A stretch of 64,000 nt of DNA from Corynebacterium provencense (lineage in GTDB: Bacteria; Actinomycetota; Actinomycetes; Mycobacteriales; Mycobacteriaceae). The stretch spans positions 930,727 through 994,726 of the forward strand of contig LT160593.1 in assembly GCA_900049755.1 (NCBI GenBank). Direction: 5' to 3'. Shown here piece after piece: positions 55,916 through 64,000 of the stretch. The translations under genes and the position numbers were made by a program. How positions within the stretch are numbered: position 1 is the first letter of the stretch; each line of letters begins with the position of its first letter. The notes under the pieces are model-generated. The model did no database searches and was not told the DNA's origin. It worked only from the letters and a program-made list of their open reading frames with translations.

Positions 55916-56665
55916 ATGGCATACACCGACAACGGCAGAGACTCCACCGATCCCCGGGACTACAGCAGACTGTGGGAGACACTCCGGGGACTCCGGGACG
56001 ATTTCGCCGCCCACCGGCCCCGGCTGGAGATCTCCGGCGAAGACACCGCCGACCACGACGTCCGTGAAGCTGTCCTGCGGGTACTGACAGAGAAGCCGGC
56101 CACCGGTGCAGCTGTGATCCGCACGGTGACGGAACGGTCCACCGACGGATGGGTGCCCCTGGCCGCCGAGGTCTACCCCACCCTCCAGCTGCTCGTCGAC
56201 GAAGGCTTGGCGACGGTCAGCGAGGACAACGGGCGCCGTACCTTCACCCTGACCGAGGACGGCCGTGAGGAGGCCGCCGGACTGGACTCCGACGCCGACG
56301 ACAGTTCCGACACGGACTGGTCGGAGCTCTTCGCACCGCTCACCCGGCTCGCGGACGCCTCCCCGTTCGGGGGGACCTTCACCCGGAACTTCAGCGACCT
56401 CCCGAAAGCGGGACTGAAACTGGGCCAGGCGGTCCGCCAGGTCCTCGTCAGCGGCGACCGCGACCACATCGACAGGGTCACCGCACTGCTCGACGAGACC
56501 CGACGGAAGATCTACGGGATTCTCGCGGAGGAGCCCGCGGCGTCGCCGGACAAGCCGGCGGACGGTCCCGCTGAAGATTCGGGCGAGGATTCCGGACAGA
56601 CCCCGGGGACGCCGTCGACGGACGACGGCACCTCCGGTGACCCGGCGGCCCCGACCGCGGAGTGA
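55916..56665 (+). CDS. PadR-like winged-helix regulator
   Basis: This 249-residue protein has a PadR-type DNA-binding domain (VREAVLRVLTEKPATGAAVI; WVPLAAEVYPTLQLLVDEGL; RTFTLTEDGREEAA). It then has an acidic linker, a helical region and a disordered acidic tail (GTPSTDDGTSGDPAAPTAE). It starts at ATG 55916 with an AGGAAAGG site. Its stop overlaps the GTG of the ABC1 kinase gene, suggesting a shared operon. Confidence 0.82.
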   Translation: MAYTDNGRDSTDPRDYSRLWETLRGLRDDFAAHRPRLEISGEDTADHDVREAVLRVLTEKPATGAAVIRTVTERSTDGWVPLAAEVYPTLQLLVDEGLATVSEDNGRRTFTLTEDGREEAAGLDSDADDSSDTDWSELFAPLTRLADASPFGGTFTRNFSDLPKAGLKLGQAVRQVLVSGDRDHIDRVTALLDETRRKIYGILAEEPAASPDKPADGPAEDSGEDSGQTPGTPSTDDGTSGDPAAPTAE

Positions 56666-58410
56666 GTGCACCCGGTCACCGCCGCCTGCGGTCCCGGTAC
56701 CGACGGATCACCTATTTCGGCATGTCGGTCATCCTGCAGGTGTAGTGGTTCGACATCGTCCTGCCACGGACAGGTCTCCGCGAATGGAGCAGACGGGGCC
56801 AGACGCGGCGCCTGACCCGGTCGGCTGTACGGTTCCGTCGCCTCGCCACCGATCTGGGCGGCCTGATGATCAAGGTCGGCCAGTTCCTGTCGACCCGTAT
56901 CGACATGCTCCCGCCGCAGGTCACCGATGAGCTGGCGACACTGCAGGATTCCGTGCCCGCCGCCGACTTCGCCGAGGTCCGGGTATGTGCGGAAGAGGAA
57001 CTCGGCATGCCTCTGTCTCGGGCGTTCGCGTCCTTCGGAACGGAACCGATCGCGGCGGCGTCGCTGGGACAGGCGTACCGCGCACGACTGGCCCCTGCCC
57101 TCGCGGCCGAAACAGGTTTCGCCGACGTCGTCGTCAAAGTCCAGCGCCCGGGGATCGCCGATGTCGTCGACGTCGATCTCTCCGCCCTGAGGAGAATCGC
57201 CGGATGGCTGTCCCGGGTACCGTTCATCGCCCAGCGCGCAGACGTTCCTGCACTGGTCGAGGAGTTTGCGCGCACCAGCTACGAAGAGATCGACTACCTG
57301 CACGAGGCCGGGGAGGCCGACCGGTTCCGGAAGGAGTTCGCCGACGCCGCGCCCGGCAGGACCCACCCTTCCCGGGCCCCGGAGGTCGTGTGGGAGCGCA
57401 GCACCCGGCGCGTCCTCACCCTCCAGGACGTCACGGCCGTGAAGATCAGTGACACCGCGATGCTCAGGGCCCTGGGAACCGAGCCGTCGGATGTCGCCGC
57501 AGCTCTCGCCGAATCAATGTTCACCCAGCTGTTCACCACGGGCCATTTCCACGCGGACCCCCACCCCGGCAACATCTTCGTCACCCCCGGGCTGTCACGC
57601 GGGGAGTTCTCCCTGACTTTCATCGACTTCGGGATGACCGGCACAGTCGACGACACCCTCCGTGAGGGCCTCCGCCGACTCGTCATCGCCGTGGGGCTGC
57701 GTGACGGTGAGGGCATGGTCGCGGCCATGGAGTCCCTGGGCATCCTGCTCCCCACCGCGGACTCGGATTCCCTCGCGGAGGCGATGACCGAACTCTTCGA
57801 CAGGTTCGGCGGTATGGCGGTCACCGATCTCCAGCACGTCGACCGCGCGGAACTCGAGGAGTTCGCCCACAGATTCCGGGACATCATCCGGTCGATGCCC
57901 TTCCAGTTGCCGGAGAACTTCCTGCTCATCATGCGCGCGGTCTCGATGATGTCGGGACTGTGCTCCACCCTGGACAACAGTTTCAACATCTGGGAGTCCG
58001 TGACCCCCTTCGCCGCCCGTCTCATCCGTGAGCAGGCCGGGGACTCCGCCCGCGACGTCGCCGAACGGGCGGTCCACACAGCGGCCGGCACGGCGAAGAC
58101 CGTCGTCGCTCTCCCCGGACGCCTCGACCATGTCATCGGCGTGGTCGAGAGCGGTGACCTGTCGGTGAAGACCCCCCAGGTCGAACACCAGCTCAAAAGG
58201 CTGGAACGGGCCGCCGTGCGGGTCGTCGCCGCCCTCATCTTCGTGGGACTGGTGATCTCGGGGGCTGTTCTGCGCAGCTCCGCGGACACGGGAGGCCCGT
58301 TCGGCGCCGACGACTGGAGCACCGGGGCGAACGTGGTGGGGATCGTCATGATGGCATCTTCGGCTCTCCCCCTCCTCTACTCCCTGTTCGGGGGTCGTGG
58401 ACTTCGCTGA
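56662..58410 (+). pseudogene. ABC1/UbiB-type atypical kinase with an in-frame amber codon
   Basis: ABC1 proteins are membrane-associated ATPases/kinases linked to isoprenoid lipid metabolism. GTG 56662 overlaps the PadR-like stop and opens RYRRITYFGMSVILQV, then TAG at 56743-56745, then WFDIVLPRTGLREWSRRG in the same frame. Relatives have a WWD-like motif here, so TGG to TAG is the simplest change. The remainder is normal: MIKVGQFLSTRIDMLP, EPIAAASLGQAYRA, VVVKVQRPGI, HADPHPGNIF and IDFGMTGTV, with two C-terminal membrane helices. Translation might restart at ATG 56866. Either a real nonsense mutation or a base error. Confidence 0.75.
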
Positions 58411-59245
58411 CCCGGTCCCCGGGGCGCACGGTTCCCCCGGTACCGCAGACGGAACCGACCTCACCGGGTCCCTGCGACCCGTACGGCAGCATGAGGACCC
58501 CCAGAGTCGGCTCCCGCTGGCCCAGGTCCCGGGTCAGCACCTTCAACAGGTTGACGTCCCGGACCCCGGAGTCAGGGTTCGCCGTGACTGCCGCGCACCG
58601 CACGATCGGCTTCTGCGCCGTCAGCAGGACCTCCCCTACCCTGACCGTGGTCCCGGACTCCGCCCACTCCAGTTCCTGCCACGGGTCCAGACCGTCGACC
58701 ACGATATTCGACCGGAAACGACGGTCATCGACGTCAACCCCGGGGCTGACCCGGTCCGCGGTGCCGCCCAGGTCCCGCACCGACGCCTCGCCGTGCAGTG
58801 AGACGAAGCCCCGCGGACGGTCCTGGAACCTGGCATGGACTCCGTCGCCGACGAGTTCCAGGGGAAGCCGCCCCGGCCGACGCAGCCGGCGGGCGTCAGG
58901 GCCGGAGAGGACACGGTCGGTGACCGCGTCGCACAGCTCACGGCGTCCTTCCCGGTCAAGGCCGGCGGAGACCAGCACGGCCCCGTCCTCGCAGACGGTC
59001 AGCACCGTTCCGTCGAAGGTGACCCGCAGGCGGGCGAGGGAGGGGAAGTCCTGCAGGCACAGCCCTTTCGCCTTCGGCCAGTAGTCCAGGCCGTCCCTGC
59101 TCTCCGGTGTGGCGTCGTCGGCGAACCGGAACGCCAGAACCCGGTCCCCGGCCACCCTGCCGTCCGGCTGGATGACGAGTTCGTCGACCGGTTCCGGGGT
59201 GAAACCTTTCACGGGGTAACGGTAAAGTGCTGTGACCTGCGGCAT
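58346..59245 (-). CDS. MOSC domain protein
   Basis: This 299-residue protein has an N-terminal MOSC beta-barrel (VTALYRYPVKGFTPEPVDEL) and a MOSC domain (FRSNIVVDGLDPWQELEWAE; KPIVRCAAVTANPDSGVRD) with the conserved Cys in IVRCA. MOSC proteins bind molybdenum cofactor and reduce N-hydroxylated compounds, or they transfer sulfur. TACATT lies 7 nt before the ATG (leaderless). Its 3' end overlaps the ABC1 gene by 65 bp, convergent. Confidence 0.85.
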   Translation of the reverse strand: MPQVTALYRYPVKGFTPEPVDELVIQPDGRVAGDRVLAFRFADDATPESRDGLDYWPKAKGLCLQDFPSLARLRVTFDGTVLTVCEDGAVLVSAGLDREGRRELCDAVTDRVLSGPDARRLRRPGRLPLELVGDGVHARFQDRPRGFVSLHGEASVRDLGGTADRVSPGVDVDDRRFRSNIVVDGLDPWQELEWAESGTTVRVGEVLLTAQKPIVRCAAVTANPDSGVRDVNLLKVLTRDLGQREPTLGVLMLPYGSQGPGEVGSVCGTGGTVRPGDRVSEVHDPRTGSRGGGEPKMPS

Positions 59246-59344
59246 ACCGGTCAATGTACCCGGTCAGCGCCCCGCTGGCCTGGCCGCGGTCGACAGGCCG
59301 GCGGGGAACAGGATTCCGGCGGACGGCAGATACACTGGTCCACC

Positions 59345-60652
59345 ATGACTGACTCTGCGGACCCGGTGGCGTCCCTGCCCTCCGACACCACCTTCGACCC
59401 GGGAATCCGGATCGGGACCACCGACGGCAAACCCTCCCACGGCCGGACCGGTGTGATCCACACCCCGCACGGTGACATCCACACCCCGGCGTTCATCCCC
59501 GTCGCGACGAAAGCCACCGTGAAGACCCTCACCCCCGAGCAGGTGCGGTCCACCGGTGCCGAAGCGATTCTCTCCAACGCCTACCACCTCTACCTTCAAC
59601 CGGGTGAGGACATCGTCGAAGAGGCCGGAGGGCTCGCCGAGTTCGAGAACTGGCACGGTCCGACGTACACCGATTCGGGCGGATTCCAGGTGATGAGCCT
59701 CGGCGTGGGCTTCAAGAAGGTACTGGCCATGGATGTCGCCAACCTGACCGAGGGGGACATCCGGGCGGCGAAGAAGGAGAGGATGGCCCTCGTCGACGAG
59801 GACGGCGTGGACTTCAGGAGCATCATCGACGGCTCCTCCCACCGGTTCACCCCGGAGAAGTCGATGCAGATCCAGCACAGTCTCGGAGCCGACATCATGT
59901 TCGCCTTCGACGAGCTCACGACGCTGGTCGACACGAGGCGCTACCAGGAGGAGTCCGTGGCCCGGACCCACAGGTGGGCGCAGCGGTGCCTGGCCGAGCA
60001 CGACCGTCTGACGACGCTGCGCTCCGACCGTCCCCGACAGTCACTGTGGGGGGTGGTCCAGGGGGCACAGTACGAGGACCTGCGCAGACAGGCCGCACGC
60101 GGCCTGGTCGAACTGTCCCGACAGGCAGAGGAGGAGGGACGCCGCGGTTTCGGGGGCTTCGGTATCGGTGGTGCCCTGGAGAAGGAGAACCTGGGGACGA
60201 TCACGGGGTGGGTCTGCGATGAACTGCCGGAGGACAGGCCGCGCCACATGCTGGGGATCTCGGAACCGGACGACCTCTTCACCGCGGTCGCCGCGGGGGC
60301 GGACACCTTCGACTGTGTCGCCCCGACCCGGCTGGGGCGCCGCGGTGGTGTCTACACCCTCGACGGCCGTCTCAACCTCGTCGCCGCCCGCCACCGGCGC
60401 GACTTCATCCCCATCGACACGGAGACCGGCGGGTACGTCAACGCGAACTACACCCGGGCCTACATCCACCACCTGCTCAAGGCCCACGAGTTCCTCGCCG
60501 GAACCCTGTGCACCCTGCACAACATCAATTTCATGATGACGCTGACCCGCAACATCCGACGTTCTGTCGAGGAGGGGCGCTTCGAGGAGTACCGGGACGA
60601 GTTCCTCGGCCGGTACTACGCCGGCAGGGCCCCGGAACTGCGCGGACGGTGA
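59345..60652 (+). CDS. tgt: tRNA-guanine transglycosylase
   Basis: Tgt exchanges guanine-34 of tRNAs with GUN anticodons for a queuine precursor. The 435-residue protein has the nucleophile-side DSGGFQVMSLG near residue 103, FAFDELTTLVD with catalytic Asp, GFGIGGALEKEN, and a C-terminal zinc site (FDCVAP ... GTLCTLHNINFMM; zinc-ligand Cys are partly replaced, so metal binding should be checked). TACACT lies 8 nt before ATG 59345. gluQ, which modifies the same base, lies nearby on the opposite strand. Confidence 0.93.
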   Translation: MTDSADPVASLPSDTTFDPGIRIGTTDGKPSHGRTGVIHTPHGDIHTPAFIPVATKATVKTLTPEQVRSTGAEAILSNAYHLYLQPGEDIVEEAGGLAEFENWHGPTYTDSGGFQVMSLGVGFKKVLAMDVANLTEGDIRAAKKERMALVDEDGVDFRSIIDGSSHRFTPEKSMQIQHSLGADIMFAFDELTTLVDTRRYQEESVARTHRWAQRCLAEHDRLTTLRSDRPRQSLWGVVQGAQYEDLRRQAARGLVELSRQAEEEGRRGFGGFGIGGALEKENLGTITGWVCDELPEDRPRHMLGISEPDDLFTAVAAGADTFDCVAPTRLGRRGGVYTLDGRLNLVAARHRRDFIPIDTETGGYVNANYTRAYIHHLLKAHEFLAGTLCTLHNINFMMTLTRNIRRSVEEGRFEEYRDEFLGRYYAGRAPELRGR

Positions 60653-60674
60653 GAGCGGCCGAGACCGGTAGGGG

Positions 60675-63164
60675 TCACATTCTGCTGATCTTCCCTGACT
60701 CGTAGGCCTTCTCCAGTTTCTCGCCCTCCACGTCGAAGGTCGGAAGTACGCGGTCCAGCCACTTCGGCATGTACCAGGTGGCCCGGCCGGTGATGAACAT
60801 GAGCGCCGGCACCAGTGTCATCCGGATGAGGAAGGCGTCGAAGAGGACGCCGGCCCCCAGTGCGAACCCGAACACCTTGATGAACGGCAGCGGCTGGGCG
60901 ATGAAGGACACGAACACGGCGATCATGATCAGTGCTGCCGCCGTCACCACGCGGGCTCCCAGCGAGAACCCCCGGACCACGGAGTCTTCGACGGCGTTGA
61001 ACCTGCCCGCCTCCCCCGTGGCCACCGCGCGGTGGGAGTGTTTCGTCCATCTCTCCCGCATCCGGGAGAGGATGAACACCTCGTAGTCCATCGCCAGTCC
61101 GAAGGTCACGCCGATGAGGAAGATCGGCATGAAGCTGATCAGGGGTCCGGGAGAGTCGATGAGACCCCACAGGCCCTCCTGCCAGAACAGAACGGTGACG
61201 CCGAAAGCTGCACCGATGGACAGCAGGAATCCTGCCGCGGCGACCACCGGCACCAGCAGGGACCGGAAAACCATGAGGAGCAGGATCAACGCGAGTCCGA
61301 CGACGAGTGCCAGGTAGACGGGCATCGCCCCTTCGAGTCGGTCGGTGACGTCCTGCTGGATGGGTGTGAATCCGGTCAGGCCGGTGTCTACGCCGGTCTC
61401 GTCCTCGATCCGGGTCTGTTCACTGCGCAGCTGGCCGATGAGCTGGACCGTCTGTTCGTCGGTCGGCCCGGTTGTCGGGGTGACGAGGATCTGCGCGGTG
61501 GTACCGTCCTCCGAGGTGGCGATCAGCTGGGAGTGTTTCACACCGACATTGTTGGACAGGCGGTCCTTGACGGTGACGAATGCGGCCTGGGCGGGGTCCA
61601 CACCGGAGGAGACCAGTGGTTTCAGTGACTCGGAGTCCGCCCGTACGCCGGAGGCGTCCACGAGGACCAGGAGCGGGGAGTTCCGGCCCGGACCGAACCC
61701 GTCCTCGATCAGTTCCGCGGACCTGCGCTGGGTGGTCGACTCCGGTGAGGTCATGTCCGAGGGGAGTGTGAGGTGGAGTCCACGCGCCGGGAGGGTGAGC
61801 AGGACGAGAACGACCACGACGAGGACGACGAACAGTCCGGGTGCCCGGTGGACGAGTGTGACCCAGCGGGTACCGAGGGTCGGGGCGGCCGTCTCCCCCG
61901 CACGAGGACGCCCCGGGTCTCCGCTGCTGCCGACAGTGCCGGTGACAGTGCCGGACTCCTGCTTCCGGTGCCGGCCTCCCGGTACCGGTACGGCTCCGGT
62001 GACTGAACCGGCGGCAGAAGCGGCGGCGGAACCGGCGGCGGCGTCTCTGCGGAACACCCGGTCCCCGCCGAAGCCGAGGAGTGCCGGCAGGAGCGTGAGC
62101 GCCACCAGAACGGCGATGAGGACGATCGCGGCGGCGGCCAGACCCATGTAGGTCAGGAACTCGATGTTCGCCAGCGCCAGGCCGACGAGGGCGACAATGA
62201 CGGTGAAGCCCGCGAACACGACCGCGGATCCGGCGGTACCGGTCGACAGTCCGACCGCGTCCGGTCGCGACCGGCCGTGCCGCAGCTCGTCACGGTAGCG
62301 ACTCATGATGAACAGTGCGTAGTCGATGCCGACTGCCAGCCCGATCATGATCCCCAGCACCGGGGTGATGTTGTTCAGTTGTACGAAGGCGGTGGCCCCG
62401 GTGATGCCCAGAGCGCCGAGAGCCACCCCGATCACGGCTGTGACCAGTGGCAGTCCTGCGGCGAGGAGGGAGCCGAAGGTGATGACGAGGACGATGAACG
62501 CCACCACCACTCCGATGAGTTCGCTGATCGGTTCGATCCGGATGGGGTCGCCGAAGCCGGCTCCTCCTGCCTCCGCCTGCAGGCCGGCGTCCCGGGCGAT
62601 GTCCAGTGCCGCGTTGACCGCCTCCTTGTCTTCGGTGGTCACGTCCGCGGGAAGGTCGACATCGAAGGAGAAGCTGGTCGTCCCGGTCGTCCCGTCAGCA
62701 CTGACGAGTGCCACGTTCGCGGCGTCCTCTTCGGCGACCTCCCGGGAAAGCCCTGACTGCGTCTCCTGTTCGATCAGCATCCTGGTCTGGGCGTCGTTGA
62801 GGGCCACGGGGTTGCCCAGCGACTCTGCCGCACCGAGGTCCCTCACGTTGTCCCGGACCGCCTGGACTGAGGCGTCCACGGCGGCGGAGACCTCGGGGTC
62901 GGTGAGTGTCCTGCCCTCGGGCGCCTTGTAGACGAGGGTCACTCCCGCATCCATCATCGGGTTCTTCGTTCCCGGGAACTTGTCCAGCAGCATCTGTGTG
63001 GCGTGCTGGGAGGGGACGCCGTCGATCGAGAAGAGGTCGTTGTACCCCTTCTGCACCGCAGCTGAAGCACCGCCGACGACCACGAGTATCCCCACCCACA
63101 CCGCGAGGACGAATCTGCGGTGGAGGTAGGACCAGCGACCGAGGTGGAAGAGGAACGTTGCCAT
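60675..63164 (-). CDS. MmpL/RND-family lipid exporter
   Basis: This 829-residue, twelve-helix RND transporter of the MmpL class, which exports lipids such as trehalose monomycolate in mycolata, has two similar halves. Each half has a porter loop and the conserved proton-relay helices: VGIDYALFIMSRYRDEL near residue 300 and GLAMDYEVFILSRMRERW near 690. A Gly/Ala/Ser-rich cytoplasmic loop separates the halves. The start ATG 63164 has TAGGAT 8 nt upstream; a longer reading is Arg/Ser-rich noise. The cargo is unknown, as corynebacteria have several CmpL proteins. Confidence 0.9.
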   Translation of the reverse strand: MATFLFHLGRWSYLHRRFVLAVWVGILVVVGGASAAVQKGYNDLFSIDGVPSQHATQMLLDKFPGTKNPMMDAGVTLVYKAPEGRTLTDPEVSAAVDASVQAVRDNVRDLGAAESLGNPVALNDAQTRMLIEQETQSGLSREVAEEDAANVALVSADGTTGTTSFSFDVDLPADVTTEDKEAVNAALDIARDAGLQAEAGGAGFGDPIRIEPISELIGVVVAFIVLVITFGSLLAAGLPLVTAVIGVALGALGITGATAFVQLNNITPVLGIMIGLAVGIDYALFIMSRYRDELRHGRSRPDAVGLSTGTAGSAVVFAGFTVIVALVGLALANIEFLTYMGLAAAAIVLIAVLVALTLLPALLGFGGDRVFRRDAAAGSAAASAAGSVTGAVPVPGGRHRKQESGTVTGTVGSSGDPGRPRAGETAAPTLGTRWVTLVHRAPGLFVVLVVVVLVLLTLPARGLHLTLPSDMTSPESTTQRRSAELIEDGFGPGRNSPLLVLVDASGVRADSESLKPLVSSGVDPAQAAFVTVKDRLSNNVGVKHSQLIATSEDGTTAQILVTPTTGPTDEQTVQLIGQLRSEQTRIEDETGVDTGLTGFTPIQQDVTDRLEGAMPVYLALVVGLALILLLMVFRSLLVPVVAAAGFLLSIGAAFGVTVLFWQEGLWGLIDSPGPLISFMPIFLIGVTFGLAMDYEVFILSRMRERWTKHSHRAVATGEAGRFNAVEDSVVRGFSLGARVVTAAALIMIAVFVSFIAQPLPFIKVFGFALGAGVLFDAFLIRMTLVPALMFITGRATWYMPKWLDRVLPTFDVEGEKLEKAYESGKISRM

Positions 63165-63246
63165 GGGCGACCATCCTAGGGGAAGCTGCTGGGAGGTACT
63201 CCGCGCAGACCCTGCGACCGGGACGCCAGCCCGGCCCGCCCGACTG

Positions 63247-63972
63247 CTACTCTGCTGTCCCGGCGTCCGCCGCTTCCCCGGCGCTTCCCGCGCTTCCCGC
63301 ACTTCCGGCGGAGGTCACCACGGTCCCTCCCTGCACCGGGTCGACGACCCCGACCGGGAAGGCGTTGGCGAGGGCGGCAGCGAACAGTCGGGCGCGGGCC
63401 GCGTTCCCCTCGGCGTTGTAGTGGACGTCGTCACCGTCGAGGAACCATTCCATGTGTCCGGCGACATCAGACGCCCAGTCCCACACGACGACGTCCGGGT
63501 AGTCTTTCGCCACTCTTTCGAGAACCTCGTTGAACTTGACCATGTTGGCGTCGTTCCAGTGTCCGGTGTCCAGGCGCGTCTTCGCCGTGGACCACATGAC
63601 CCTCTGCCCTCTGAGCTGGTCGAGCATCATCCGGATCCTCGTCTCCTCGTCATAGGTGGCGCCGGCGGAGATGTTCGCGGCATCGTTGACGCCGGTGGCG
63701 ATGACCCAGCAGGTGCCCTCCGGCTGTCCCTGCGCGAGCAGCTCGGCGACGGAGTCCACCGCAGACGGGTAGTCCTCGAAACCTTCGGTGGTGTTGCGCC
63801 CGCCGAAGACGCTCGTCACCACGTCGACCGCCCCGTACTCCAGGTAACGGTTCTCACCGGAGTCCGCCGGGTCCGGGAGCATGTCCGGATCGAAGATCCC
63901 CAGTGATGTCGAGTCCCCGACATGGATCACCCGGGTGCAGGCGGTCGCGGTGGCGGCCGCCCCTGCTCCGGG
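63247..63972 (-). CDS. Secreted SGNH hydrolase, 5' end cut
   Basis: The reading begins before the usable sequence; about 242 residues remain. The Ala/Thr-rich end of a signal or stalk (GAGAAATATACTRV) is followed by the GDS block (VIHVGDSTSLGIFD), a VVTSVFGGRNTTEGF segment with the block-II Gly, VIATGVNDAAN (block III) and the block-V Asp/His (WFLDGDDVHYNAEGNAARA). The Gly/Ala/Ser repeat at the C-terminus (SAGSAGSAGSAG) is low-complexity. The upstream part is missing because an adapter-like sequence and the window end follow. The function is probably an exported esterase or acetyl/acyl transferase partner. Confidence 0.78.
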   Translation of the reverse strand, partial: PGAGAAATATACTRVIHVGDSTSLGIFDPDMLPDPADSGENRYLEYGAVDVVTSVFGGRNTTEGFEDYPSAVDSVAELLAQGQPEGTCWVIATGVNDAANISAGATYDEETRIRMMLDQLRGQRVMWSTAKTRLDTGHWNDANMVKFNEVLERVAKDYPDVVVWDWASDVAGHMEWFLDGDDVHYNAEGNAARARLFAAALANAFPVGVVDPVQGGTVVTSAGSAGSAGSAGEAADAGTAE

Positions 63973-64000
63973 CCGTCCCCTATTCCCATCTAGATGTGGT
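63973..64000. other. Probable mate-pair junction adapter remnant at window end
   Basis: 21 of 28 bases match the centre-left part of the junction adapter, including the central catctagatg. Confidence 0.6.

Noticed and set aside
59345-60652. Longer tgt reading starting at 58835
   Set aside because: It runs through the MOSC gene on the opposite strand and lacks a start signal; the known Tgt N-terminus fits ATG 59345.

Overview
The window is high-GC actinobacterial DNA and almost certainly comes from a Corynebacterium. The evidence is a conserved corynebacterial backbone (leuA, a dnaQ-like gene, murT-gatD, recR-ybaB-dnaX, aspT, SRP RNA, tRNA-Ser), a single-chain type I fatty acid synthase, an MmpL-type lipid exporter, probable DtxR and GlxR operators, and many start codons lying 6-8 nt after a TAnnnT -10 box (leaderless mRNAs).

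Layout. 1-3053: a cut-off membrane mannosyltransferase-like gene diverges from leuA, which follows a leucine leader peptide and an attenuator hairpin. 3138-6095: a sarcosine-oxidase-like flavoenzyme and aspartase form an operon behind an inverted-repeat operator. 6129-10203: a broken dnaQ-like gene, then murT-gatD, the lipid II amidating pair. 10201-11474: a Trp-Trp-Trp leader peptide and terminator precede a tryptophanyl-tRNA synthetase. 11850-14402: a tightly overlapped operon of membrane proteins and two paralogous lipoproteins of unknown function. 14578-17969: a siderophore-binding lipoprotein, an unknown gene and a decaying operon. 18217-31890: terminator hairpins, then the minus-strand operon accBC-accD-fas-acpS, which holds malonyl-CoA formation, the complete FAS-I and the enzyme that activates its ACP. 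32194-37176: DoxX-like, HutD-like, recR, ybaB, dnaX. 37281-40475: a broken Suppressor-of-fused-like gene, aspT, the SRP RNA, tRNA-Ser(GGA) and a 37-residue peptide gene. 41163-45864: SGNH hydrolase, nadE and a carboxylesterase. 45973-54307: an iron-siderophore locus with an ABC importer, an AraC regulator, a second binding protein, two siderophore-interacting reductases and a TetR regulator. 54389-63972: enoyl-CoA hydratase, truncated gluQ, a PadR-like gene, an ABC1 kinase with a nonsense codon, a MOSC protein, tgt, an MmpL exporter and a truncated SGNH hydrolase.

The most consequential observation concerns the quality of the sequence. Four places (about 6484-6513, 37906-37924, 55270-55307, 63973-64000) resemble the 38-nt junction adapter of Nextera mate-pair libraries. 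At two of them the adapter sits next to an error-rich copy of sequence 3.1-3.5 kb away, in the order expected of a circularised fragment (fragment end, adapter, fragment start). The breaks in the dnaQ-like, SUFU-like, gluQ and last SGNH genes are therefore best read as assembly artefacts. The adjacency of 1-55269 and 55308-63972 is not proven.

Biologically, the window combines amino-acid-sensing attenuators (leuL, trpL), a fatty-acid synthesis operon placed inside an otherwise conserved recR/gatD neighbourhood, iron acquisition under probable DtxR control, and several unknown secreted or membrane families.
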